From Ruegeria sp. (GTDB taxonomy: Bacteria; Pseudomonadota; Alphaproteobacteria; Rhodobacterales; Rhodobacteraceae), in the NCBI RefSeq assembly GCF_028066395.1, contig NZ_JALCBM010000022.1, forward strand, positions 1 to 48,267: a DNA stretch of 48,267 bases. The letters run 5' to 3'. The notes under the pieces were generated by a model. It ran no database searches and was not told the DNA's origin. It worked only from the letters and a program-made list of their open reading frames with translations. Positions 1-7,456 of this stretch are shown here, piece by piece (positions within the stretch are counted from its first letter, which is position 1; each line of letters starts with the position of its first letter). Position numbers and translations under genes: made by a program.

Positions 1-33
1 TCCCTGTGATCCCTGTTACAATCGATTGAAACG

Positions 34-53
34 AAAAAGGCGGACCCGAAGGC
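34..53 (-). terminator. Distal half of the split rne terminator
   Basis: On the minus strand this piece carries the 3' arm (TCCGCC) and the T5 tract. Its partner, the 5' arm GGCGAGCC, remains next to rne at about 2775-2786. Without the element the two join as GGCG-A-GCC-TTCG-GGT-C-CGCC followed by TTTTT, a stem with a TTCG loop and one mismatch. The 2.7 kb insertion has separated stem and T-tract. Confidence 0.75.
44..53. repeat. Target-site duplication, left copy
   Basis: ACCCGAAGGC, identical to 2772-2781. On the rne (minus) strand it reads GCCTTCGGGT, the apex of the terminator hairpin. Identity extends to 12 bp if the bases shared with the terminal repeat are counted. Confidence 0.88.
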
Positions 54-77
54 CCAGCCCCTGACGGTAAATGTTGA
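54..77 (+). repeat. Left terminal inverted repeat (24 bp)
   Basis: Begins CCAGCCCCTGACGG and is the exact reverse complement of 2748-2771. The match ends sharply on the inner side. The outermost base is ambiguous because the direct repeat and the inverted repeat overlap by one or two bases. Confidence 0.93.
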
Positions 78-91
78 AATAAAGACTTCGG

Positions 92-110
92 TTGGCCACA
101 AAGTGGCCAA
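92..110. repeat. Left subterminal palindrome
   Basis: TTGGCCAC, three A, then GTGGCCAA: a perfect 8-bp stem with a 3-nt loop, 14 bp inside the left inverted repeat. The only plausible transposase start in this frame (TTG, 92) is its first base. It could be a transposase-binding site or a translational or transcriptional brake; which one is inference. Confidence 0.6.
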
Positions 111-1665
111 TCTACCCTTTAGAAATCCTCTTGAACGACCTCTCGAAGATATCTTCGACAGACCTCGGACTCAAACGAAGACTGCCGCTTCCATTCGAGG
201 GCGTTGATGTCAATTTCTGTCGGAACCCACGATGCGTGAGCCTCGGCATTCCACCAGATCCCTTCAAGCGGCCTAAAGGCAGCCCGCCGGCTTCGCCAGA
301 AGCTATCAGAGGCACGGTTGCAGGTGCAAAGCATGAAGAGTTTTTCACTTGCCCTACTTGCAGCACCAATCACCGTCTGAAAAACAACAAGGCGATTTTC
401 GAAGAATACAACAGACTCAAGGATTTGCAACAAGTCGATCCGATTGCACCGGGATGTAGGAATCCTGAGTGCGAGAACCTGGGAAAATCTCTGGCGGTGC
501 ACCCGGATCAATACCGCAGCTTCGGAAAGACCGCTGGTGGCGACCCCAGATATCAATGCAAGTTTTGCAAGAAGACCTTTTCCATCGGCCGGGCAACGCG
601 ACGCCAGAAGCGCAGTGACAAGAACCCTCTTCTCTATCGCATGATGGTCAATGGCGTGCCATTCCAGAAGATGTGTTCCATCGCTTAGGTGTCGTATCGC
701 GACGTCTATCGGAAGATCGACTTCATCTACGATCAAGTCCGCGCCTTCCGGGCCGAGCGTGAGGTCTTCGACGACATCGACTGGATGAAAGTCGGTTCGC
801 GCTTCGCAACAGACTCCCAATCTCTCAAGATGAACTGGCCCACCAAACGGGAGCGCACCCAGATCATCGTTCAGCACCTCTGCACCGCTCACGCGCGGAA
901 CGGATACATCATGGAGGCCGCCCTGCAATTTGACGACAAAGCCAGTCATGACAAGGTCGAGGCCGATATGGCATCCGTCGGCGATGACCTGCTGTCAAAG
1001 TGCTTCCGGGAACATGGCAGGCTTTGGTCCAAGACCGAGTTCGAGGATTATATTTCGAAGCTCCAGAAGCAGAAGCGGATCAAGGAAGAAGAGCTCTACC
1101 AGCTCCCGCACAGCGGGGCTCTGGTGCGCTACGACATCATGCAGTTTGCACATGTCTTGCGCCTTCGAGACATGATCCGAAATCCATTGATTTCTTGTCG
1201 GACAATGGCGCTCAAAAAATGATTTTCAGCGACCTTGCGACGGAGAGCGCCCGGGAACTCGCCAATTCAATCAACCACTTGATTGTTCTCACCCTCAAAC
1301 TGGCGGCTTGGCAAAAAGTATTCTGCGTGTCCTCACCAGACGAGCAGGCTGCTCTTCGACATGAATTTGTCCAAGACTTGGCAACAAGTGCAATCACGCT
1401 GCCATATAAAATCAAGGCGCGGTTCTTTTTTCGCGGCCGCACACCTGTCACATCAGGCCAACGTTGTTCCGTTGGGAAGCAACTGGACAGACAGTTTTGA
1501 TGTTCTTCCTGAAGACTTCGGGATCACACAGAAACATGCTGAGGAGCAGTCAAAACATTGGACTTCTTGGAAAAAGCTCAACTCGGCGCTGGCGAAGGCT
1601 GATTCTGGAGGATTTAAGAAAAACACCGAGGACTTTCGAAACAAACATACGCATCGCTTCACCCC
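92..1665 (+). pseudogene. Degenerate zinc-ribbon transposase, N-terminal and central part
   Basis: From TTG at 92 the frame opens with two CX4C...CX2C zinc ribbons (C43, C48, C87, C90; C122, C127, C156, C159), then an HTH-like stretch, then an ATDSQ motif and a GYIMEAALQFD stretch resembling a DDE-type catalytic core. Damage is visible: an in-frame TAG at 686-688 (probably GAG to TAG, because homologous-looking sequence continues in frame to 1222), a shift to frame 1 somewhere between 1180 and 1216 (an A6 run lies there), and a return to frame 2 probably in the T6 run near 1425. Frame 2 then continues to 1665, where the inverted segment cuts it. The missing C-terminus is on the minus strand at 2194-2443. 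The intact protein would be about 600 residues. The DDE assignment is inference; no named family is claimed. Confidence 0.6.
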
Positions 1666-2193
1666 ATCCGCTCCAAGAAGATCCATGGCCACATTCTGAT
1701 CAAACTCAGAGCCACCATTCAGGTAGTGTGGGAAGCCATTTGTTAGGCCTGCACGGGACAAGGTGAGATGAACTTGCCCTTCACGCCTACCAAGGCGCTT
1801 CCCCGGGCCATGTCGATTTATCGCAGAGGAGATTTCTCCCAGAACAGAATCCCATCTGGGGTGCCGAGAAAGCGCTCTTTCCAGCCTGGCCCTTCTTTCC
1901 GAAGGCCTAAGGATCTTCAGGCCTTCGTTTTCAACACTATGAAACTCATCAGCGTTTAGGCGGGTTCCATGGAAGGCGAATACTGTATGTTTCTCAACCC
2001 AAGAAATAACTTCGTCAGTGATTGGGTCACGATCGGCCACATCGAACAAAACATCTCGAGCATCAGAAATGAATTCGGGATTTGCCTCGCGCAATATGTC
2101 AGCGATTTCGCTGGGAACAATTGACCCAAGCGCTCTGCTCAGGTCGGATTTCCAATGTTCAAGATGGTCGAATTCGAAGTGGCGGATCGTCAT
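1453..2193 (-). pseudogene. KptA/ART-like cargo gene, N-terminal two-thirds (inverted)
   Basis: The open frame is 246 codons, but only about the first 178 residues belong to the original protein. They contain FHGTR (H75), a conserved-looking GLKIL segment, VHLTLSR (141-147) and GGSEFDQ (160-166). The order HGT, then VHLT/S, then a C-terminal VP-W-I is the pattern of the KptA/Tpt1 RNA phosphotransferase and wider ADP-ribosyltransferase fold; this assignment is by motif only. After ...LLGADGV at about 1666 the frame runs into antisense transposase sequence, giving a spurious Ser/Phe/Cys-rich tail ending at 1453. The true C-terminus is on the opposite strand at 2447-2716. Function could be a toxin, a defence factor or RNA repair. 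Confidence 0.6.
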
Positions 2194-2451
2194 TTAGTCT
2201 TTTCCATCAGCCAGTGTTTCTGCCTTTGCTGATCTGGTTGGGGGTATAAACAGAGCATCGCGCTGCTCTTCGACGAAATCTTGGAACCTTGCAAATGCCT
2301 TCGAAAAATAACGGCACTGACATTCGAGCTCTCTGACGACGGTGTCCAAAGAAATTGGTTGGCTACCTCCCATTCCGTAGCAAGGGCGACCTGTTTCGGA
2401 AGGAATCCTTCTTACGAACTGGGTAATTCCGACATCCACCCGGGGGGTGAA
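1658..2451. other. Inverted segment bounded by 8-bp inverted repeats
   Basis: TTCACCCC at 1658-1665 and GGGGTGAA at 2444-2451 are exact inverted repeats and are the only sequence shared by the two broken ends. Inverting the DNA between them restores two separate reading frames at once: the transposase across the left joint and the cargo protein across the right joint. That double restoration makes an inversion much more likely than chance. Whether it is a one-off event or a reversible switch cannot be told from one sequence. Confidence 0.8.
2194..2443 (-). pseudogene. Inverted C-terminal fragment of the transposase
   Basis: An 81-residue minus-strand frame opens at GTG 2439, only 7 bp from the divergent plus-strand fragment, and has no obvious room for a promoter. 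If the segment 1666-2443 is turned round, the plus-strand frame ending ...HRFTP at 1665 reads straight on into RVDVGITQF... without a stop, so this is best explained as the last part of the transposase and not as an independent gene. It ends in TAA immediately followed by the ATG of the cargo gene, with zero spacing, so transposase and cargo were once one operon. Confidence 0.7.
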
Positions 2452-2716
2452 ACTACTTGAAGAAGATGGTGTGTCGTATTTGGTAAAAGTTGCGATTCTT
2501 GGCCAAGAAGCATTGAATGCTGCTCATCCACATTTCTCGATGGAGGATTTGCGACGCGCGGGGGATGTGCCAAACATCATTGACCAAATCATTTCTGTTT
2601 GGAGCTTCGAGCTTGCTCATCCAGGTTTTGATCCTGCGACACAGCAATTCGATGTAGGGTTGGTGTTCGAAGAGAATGTCCCTGCGGAGTGGATCGAAGA
2701 AATATCTGAACGATAG
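2447..2716 (+). pseudogene. KptA/ART-like cargo gene, C-terminal third
   Basis: Open from GTG 2447, 89 residues, but this is a severed C-terminus and not a gene start: re-inverting 1666-2443 joins ...LLGADGV directly to KLLEEDGVSYLVKV in the same frame. It includes AAHPHF and ends VPAEWIEEI, like the end of KptA/ART-fold proteins. The rebuilt protein would be about 267 residues. A hairpin (2721-2749) follows the stop codon. As it stands the fragment lacks the HGT half of the presumed active site and should be inactive. Confidence 0.65.
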
Positions 2717-2720
2717 AAAT

Positions 2721-2749
2721 GATGGCTCTCCTAAGTTTGAAGAGCCATC
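2721..2749. repeat. Right subterminal hairpin
   Basis: GATGGCTCT and AGAGCCATC form a perfect 9-bp stem around an 11-nt loop, starting just after the cargo stop codon and running into the right terminal repeat. It could act as a terminator for the cargo gene on the plus strand, or for rne on the minus strand, although no strong T-tract follows on either side. Confidence 0.6.
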
Positions 2750-2771
2750 AACATTTACCGTCAGGGGCTGG
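2748..2771 (-). repeat. Right terminal inverted repeat (24 bp)
   Basis: Exact reverse complement of the left repeat, with no mismatches. It lies 21 bp beyond the rne stop codon. Its inner two bases are shared with the subterminal hairpin at 2721-2749. Confidence 0.93.
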
Positions 2772-2781
2772 ACCCGAAGGC
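2772..2781. repeat. Target-site duplication, right copy
   Basis: ACCCGAAGGC, identical to 44-53. It lies 11 bp past the end of rne and keeps the proximal part of the original terminator. Confidence 0.88.
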
Positions 2782-2792
2782 TCGCCTGATCT

Positions 2793-5594
2793 TTACTTGC
2801 CCAACGACCACCAGCCGCGCCGCTTGGGCTTGTCCGGGGCGGGTTCCTCGGTGACCGTCTCAAGAACCGGTTCGGGCGTTTCAGCCATGGGTTCCTCGAC
2901 CTCGGCGGGTTGAGGGTCTTCTTCGGCCTCCGCAGGGGCTTCCGGTTCAGCGACTTCCGCTTCGGGTTCTTCCGCAACCGCTTCAGGTGCGGGTTCCGCA
3001 GCTTCGGCGTCCTCAGGCGTATCAACCTCAGCGGCAGGCACTTCTTCTTCGGATGCCGTCACTTCAGCCTCTTCAACAACCGCCTCCGCTTGTGCGACCT
3101 CTTCCGTCGCAGGGGCGTCTTCCACAGTCTCAGTCGCCTGAGCGTCCTCGGCAGGCGCTTCGGCCTCTGCTTCGGCCTCTTTGGCGGCCTTCTTGCTCCG
3201 ACGCGGTGCGCGGCGCCTTTTGGGCTTCTCCGCCTTCTCGGTGTCCTCAGCAGGCTCGGCACTGGCCTCACCTTCGGCCTCTTTCACCTCAGCCTCAGCA
3301 TCTGCGGTTTCCGCACCTTCCTCAGCCTCAGAGCCCTCGCCGTCTGTCTCAGGGGTCTCACCGCCGCCCGAGCCCTTCTTGCGGCGACGCCGACGGCGCT
3401 TGCGCTTGGGTTTGCTTTCCTCTTCGGTCTGTTCGACCTCGTCCTTGATCTCTTCTTCCTCGTCCGAGGAATCCACCAGGTCCATCAGCGACGCATCCAC
3501 CGACACCACGGGCGCAGTGGCCTCGGGCACGATCCGGCTGGCGGTCTTGAACTTCTCCATCGAGAAATCGGGGCTGACCAGATGCACATCGCCTTCGATC
3601 CGCACCGACAGACCATAGCGCGACTCGATCTGGGCGATATGTTCGCGCTTCTGGTTCATCAGGAAGTTGGCGATGCTGACCGGGCAGCGCACCAATACTT
3701 CGCGTGAACGGCGGCGAGTGCCTTCCTCTTCGATCTGGCGCAGGATCGACAGCGCCATGTTGTCGTCCGAACGGATCAGGCCGGTGCCATGACAGGACGG
3801 GCACGGCTGTGTCGTGGCCTCAAGCATGCCGGGACGCAGTCGCTGACGGCTCATCTCCATCAGGCCAAAGCCCGAGATGCGCCCCATCTGGATGCGCGCC
3901 CGGTCGGTCTTCAGCTTGTCTTTCATGCGCTTTTCGACGGCCGAGTTGTTCTTACGCTCGTCCATATCGATAAAGTCGATGACGATCAGACCGGCAAGAT
4001 CACGCAGACGCAACTGGCGCGCCACCTCTTCGGCGGCTTCAAGGTTGGTCTTGAGCGCGGTTTCCTCAATCGAGCCTTCTTTGGTCGCGCGACCCGAGTT
4101 CACGTCGATCGCCACCAGCGCCTCGGTCACGCCGATCACGATGTAACCGCCGGATTTCAGCTGCACGGTCGGGTTGAACATCCCGGCCAGATAGCTTTCC
4201 ACCTGATAGCGCGCGAACAGCGGTAGCGCGTCCTCATACCGTTTCACGTTCTTGGCGTGGGACGGCATGATCATCTTCATGAAGTCCTTGGCGATGCGGT
4301 ATCCGCCCTCGCCCTCAACCAGAACCTCGTCGATCTCGCGGTTATAAAGATCGCGGATCGAGCGTTTGATCAGGTCGCCTTCTTCATAGATCTTCGCGGG
4401 CGCAATGGATTTCAGCGTCAGCTCGCGGATTTGCTCCCACAGGCGTTGCAGATATTCATAGTCGCGCTTGATCTCGGACTTGGTGCGCTTGGCGCCCGCC
4501 GTGCGCACGATCAGCCCCGCGCCGGTCGGCACGTCGATTTCCGAGGCGATTTCCTTCAGTTTCTTGCGATCGGCGGCATTGGTGATCTTGCGACTGATCC
4601 CGCCACCGCGCGCGGTGTTGGGCATCAGAACGCAATAGCGACCGGCCAGCGACAGATAGGTGGTCAGCGCCGCGCCCTTGTTGCCGCGTTCTTCCTTGAC
4701 CACCTGCACCAGCAGAACCTGACGGACCTTGATGACTTCCTGAATCTTGTAGCGGCGCGGGCGGGGCTTGCGCGGCGGGCGGATATCCTCGCTGTCATCC
4801 TCATCGGCGACGGATTCGATGCTGTCATCCTTGGCCGTGGCATCCGCCGCCTTGGCCTCAGTCTCACCATCATCGTCACCTTCATCGGTGTCTTGCTCGG
4901 GCTCCGATGCTTCGGCTTCGGTGGTCTCTTCCGCAGGTGCGTCCTGCACGGACTCTGCCGACGCCTCATCTTCACTGGCTTCCACCGTCGGCTGCGCATC
5001 TTCACCTGCAGTCGTGTCGGGGGTTTCGGCAACTTCTTCGGTCGAAGCTTCAGGTGCCTCACCGACCGGCTCTTCCACCGGCGTCTCGGCCACCACTTCC
5101 ATGGGCGAGGTCCCCTCGGGCACCGTCACATCCGTATCGTCGCCATCTTCCAGATCGATGGTTTCCATGCCGGTAGGCTCGTTCGAGACCTCAAGGGTTT
5201 CGACCGGATCATCGGATTTCACGTCCGCCGCCTTGCTGCGCGAGCGGGAACGGCGCTTTTTCGGCTTGGCTTCCTCGGCCTCATCGCGCGCCTTCATCGC
5301 CTCGGCATAGGCGCGCTCTTCCTCCATCAGCGCCTCACGGTCGGCGACGGGGATCTGGTAGTAGTCGGGATGAATTTCGGAGAACGCCAGAAACCCATGC
5401 CGGTTCCCACCATAATCCACAAAGGCCGCCTGCAGCGACGGCTCGACCCGGGTTACTTTTGCAAGATAGATGTTGCCAGCAAGCTGGCGTTTGTTTTCGG
5501 ATTCAAAGTCAAACTCCTCGACCTTGTTTCCGTCGACCACCACGACGCGGGTTTCCTCCGCGTGGGTGGCATCGATAAGCATTTTCTTAGCCAT
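2793..5594 (-). CDS. rne: Ribonuclease E
   Basis: Endoribonuclease that starts mRNA decay and processes rRNA; in alphaproteobacteria it scaffolds a degradosome. The start is taken at ATG 5594 (MAKKMLIDATHAEE), preceded by AAGGA, rather than at the GTG-type start 14 codons upstream. The 933 residues show the S1 domain (about 30-100, resuming near 290 at YKIQEVIKVRQ) split by a long Glu/Ala/Asp-rich insert, typical of Rhodobacteraceae. The catalytic aspartates are in VAIDVNSGR (about 495) and IVIDFIDMD (about 540), and the Zn-link is CPSCHGTG (about 600). The C-terminal third is disordered, with Arg-rich patches (KRKRRRRRRKK and KPKRRRAPRRSKK) amid acidic repeats, likely for RNA and partner binding. 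Its terminator is split by the transposon. Confidence 0.97.
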   Translation of the reverse strand: MAKKMLIDATHAEETRVVVVDGNKVEEFDFESENKRQLAGNIYLAKVTRVEPSLQAAFVDYGGNRHGFLAFSEIHPDYYQIPVADREALMEEERAYAEAMKARDEAEEAKPKKRRSRSRSKAADVKSDDPVETLEVSNEPTGMETIDLEDGDDTDVTVPEGTSPMEVVAETPVEEPVGEAPEASTEEVAETPDTTAGEDAQPTVEASEDEASAESVQDAPAEETTEAEASEPEQDTDEGDDDGETEAKAADATAKDDSIESVADEDDSEDIRPPRKPRPRRYKIQEVIKVRQVLLVQVVKEERGNKGAALTTYLSLAGRYCVLMPNTARGGGISRKITNAADRKKLKEIASEIDVPTGAGLIVRTAGAKRTKSEIKRDYEYLQRLWEQIRELTLKSIAPAKIYEEGDLIKRSIRDLYNREIDEVLVEGEGGYRIAKDFMKMIMPSHAKNVKRYEDALPLFARYQVESYLAGMFNPTVQLKSGGYIVIGVTEALVAIDVNSGRATKEGSIEETALKTNLEAAEEVARQLRLRDLAGLIVIDFIDMDERKNNSAVEKRMKDKLKTDRARIQMGRISGFGLMEMSRQRLRPGMLEATTQPCPSCHGTGLIRSDDNMALSILRQIEEEGTRRRSREVLVRCPVSIANFLMNQKREHIAQIESRYGLSVRIEGDVHLVSPDFSMEKFKTASRIVPEATAPVVSVDASLMDLVDSSDEEEEIKDEVEQTEEESKPKRKRRRRRRKKGSGGGETPETDGEGSEAEEGAETADAEAEVKEAEGEASAEPAEDTEKAEKPKRRRAPRRSKKAAKEAEAEAEAPAEDAQATETVEDAPATEEVAQAEAVVEEAEVTASEEEVPAAEVDTPEDAEAAEPAPEAVAEEPEAEVAEPEAPAEAEEDPQPAEVEEPMAETPEPVLETVTEEPAPDKPKRRGWWSLGK

Positions 5595-6066
5595 GTGTCC
5601 TTGGTGCACCGCGCCAAACGCGTTGTCCTTACCCATCCTGGCGGACAGGCGCTTTTGGGGTGGTGTCTTGTCAGGGCGATGTCAGACGGCGCGCGGCAGG
5701 GTCTGGCGCTATGGCCCCCTGCCCGGTCACTCAATCGTTGCGCGCGCGTCATCGCGGTTCTTCTCCGACAGACGCGGATCGTGCCGCTGCCTGCCCATTT
5801 ATTCCTTTCGCCCGAAATGTCCGGGCTCAGGTACTCTACTGCCCCGTAATGGGGCACAATCGGTCTGCTTTGCGGTGAACAATCAACAATCACCTGCGGC
5901 AAAGCAGCGAAACTCAAAGATTCGGGGCTTAAAGGCGCGCATTACGGCCCGGCCCGTCCGCACACAATAAAAGCAGTCCTGTGGAAAAGACAATGGGCAA
6001 ACTGCATCACGATGCCCAGTAACGGGCCAGCCTCTTCATCTGGCCAAAAATATCCCGGGGGGTGAA
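5595..6066 (-). promoter_or_regulatory. Long rne leader and promoter region
   Basis: This gene-free stretch of nearly 500 bp lies between rne and the dctD-like gene. I see no credible small gene in it. Two hairpins stand out: TGCCCC/GGGGCA at 5840-5856, and a longer one at 5867-5905 in which GCTTTGC-GGTGA pairs with TCACC-(TGCG)-GCAAAGC. Long structured leaders mediate RNase E autoregulation in enterobacteria; that this leader does the same is inference. A weak promoter candidate on the minus strand (TTGTCT, 17 bp, TTATTG) lies near 5965-5995. Confidence 0.45.
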
Positions 6067-6102
6067 TTGGCCATACAGGCCAAGAGGGGGGCTGGCCCCC
6101 TC
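6067..6102 (-). terminator. Tandem hairpins after the dctD-like gene
   Basis: Just beyond the dctD-like stop codon (minus strand) come GAGGGGG/CCCCCTC (6084-6102) and then TTGGCC/GGCCAA (6067-6083). The stems are strong but no good T-tract follows, so termination is likely but not certain. Confidence 0.45.
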
Positions 6103-6109
6103 CCTGCCG

Positions 6110-7444
6110 TCACAAATAATCCGACCGCTGCAGCCCGTACTTGGCCATCTTTTCATTCAACGTCCGGCGCGGCAGGCACAGCTCATCCATCACCGACGCG
6201 ATCGAGCCCTTGTGGCGGCGCATGGTATTGTCGATCAGCATCCGCTCAAACGCCTCGACATATTCCTTCAGCGGTTTGCCCTCGGTGGTCATCACAGGTT
6301 GCATTTCCTCGTGATCCGACATCAGCAGCGAGGCAATCGTCCCCGACCCCCGACGCGACTGCAAAACGGCGCGTTCGGCAATGTTGATCAACTGCCGCAC
6401 ATTGCCCGGCCACGGGGCCTGCAACAGTTGTGCGGCTTCCTGAGCACTCACCTGCGGCGCGTCACAGCCATATTCCTCGGCAAATTGCTCAATCAGACGA
6501 GTAAACAGGGTCAGGATATCCTCGCCCCGCTGGCGCAGCGGCGGCATGGTGATGCGCAGCGCGGCCAGGCGGTAGAACAGGTCGGGACGCAGAACATCTT
6601 CGGACGTCTTGCCCGCCTCCTGCAGGTTCGAGATCGCAACGATGCGGGTTTCCGCAGGCGTGCCCTGCTCGTTCATCACGCTCAGCAACCGGGCTTGCAA
6701 CGTGTCGCTCAGCGCCTCGACATCTTCCAGAACCAGCGTGCCGCCGCGCGCCTCTTCGATGGCGGGCAGTTGCGTGTCCTCGGGCATCATCGGCCCAAAC
6801 AGACGTTTCGACAGCGCGTCCTCTTCCAGCGCCGCGCAGGAGACCAGAACGAATTTCTTACCCGCCCGGCTGCCGACCGCATGCAGCGCATGGGCCACCA
6901 AAGTCTTGCCAGTACCGGTTTCGCCATCGATCAGCACGTGACCGTCAGCCTGACCCAGATCCAGAATATCCTCGCGCAGGCGCTCCATCACCGGGCTGGC
7001 GCCGATCAGCTTGTTCATGATCTGGGTGCCACCCGACAGCTCGCGCCGCAAGGCGCGGTTGTCCAGCGTCAGACGGCGCGCATTACTGGCGCGTTTGGCC
7101 AGTTCCGACATCCGGTCAGGGTTGAACGGCTTCTCAAGGAAATCAAACGCGCCAACACGCATTGCCTCAACCGCCATGGGCACGTCGCCATGTCCGGTGA
7201 TCATGATCACCGGCAGTGTGCTGTCGGCGCCCATCAGCTTTTTCAACAACTGAATGCCATCCATCCCCGGCATCTTGATGTCCGAGATCACGATGCCGGG
7301 ATATTCCGGCCCCAGCACCTTCAGCGCATCTTCGGCGCTGGCAAAGGTTTCGGTGTCATATCCCGACAGCGCCAGCCACTGGCTGATCGACTGGCGCATG
7401 TCCTGTTCGTCATCCACAATGGCGATCTTCATGGCCTGTGCCAT
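6110..7444 (-). CDS. dctD: DctD-like response regulator lacking GAFTGA
   Basis: NtrC-family response regulator paired with the sensor kinase upstream; the pair resembles DctB/DctD, which control C4-dicarboxylate uptake. The receiver domain (1-120) has D11/D12 and phosphoacceptor D55 (VISDIKMPG). The AAA+ domain has Walker A GETGTGKT near 170 and a Walker-B-like GGTLVLEDVEA. The C-terminal HTH is around 410-440. The sigma-54 contact loop GAFTGA is absent: after RLFG the chain goes straight to PMMPEDTQ. Such proteins, for example NtrC of Rhodobacter capsulatus, act without sigma-54. ATG 7444 is preferred because AGGA sits 7-8 bp upstream of it; ATG 7450 is too close to that AGGA. No dctPQM transport genes are adjacent, so the dicarboxylate role is a family guess. 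Confidence 0.82.
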   Translation of the reverse strand: MAQAMKIAIVDDEQDMRQSISQWLALSGYDTETFASAEDALKVLGPEYPGIVISDIKMPGMDGIQLLKKLMGADSTLPVIMITGHGDVPMAVEAMRVGAFDFLEKPFNPDRMSELAKRASNARRLTLDNRALRRELSGGTQIMNKLIGASPVMERLREDILDLGQADGHVLIDGETGTGKTLVAHALHAVGSRAGKKFVLVSCAALEEDALSKRLFGPMMPEDTQLPAIEEARGGTLVLEDVEALSDTLQARLLSVMNEQGTPAETRIVAISNLQEAGKTSEDVLRPDLFYRLAALRITMPPLRQRGEDILTLFTRLIEQFAEEYGCDAPQVSAQEAAQLLQAPWPGNVRQLINIAERAVLQSRRGSGTIASLLMSDHEEMQPVMTTEGKPLKEYVEAFERMLIDNTMRRHKGSIASVMDELCLPRRTLNEKMAKYGLQRSDYL

Positions 7445-7456
7445 AGTCATTCCTCG

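Larger units (their letters stand above)
54..2771. mobile_element. 2.7 kb transposable element with cargo gene, inserted in the rne terminator
   Basis: The boundaries are seen directly: 24-bp perfect terminal inverted repeats (54-77 and 2748-2771) flanked by a 10-bp direct repeat (44-53 and 2772-2781). Inside are a degenerate transposase with two zinc ribbons and a cargo gene with ART/KptA-like motifs. Joining the flanks through one copy of the direct repeat rebuilds a GC hairpin with a TTCG loop and a T5 tail just after the rne stop codon, so the target was the rne terminator. An internal segment (about 1658-2451) is inverted. I cannot assign the element to a named IS family. The nonsense codon, frameshifts and inversion make it unlikely to move by itself. 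Confidence 0.85.

Noticed and set aside
2447..2716. Independent small gene starting at GTG 2447
   Set aside because: Joins in frame to the cargo gene when the inversion is undone; start only 7 bp from the divergent frame leaves no promoter.
4257..5849. Long plus-strand open frame opposite rne (530 codons)
   Set aside because: It is the antisense shadow of GC-rich rne coding; composition is His/Gly/Leu/Arg-rich without domains, and rne explains the region.
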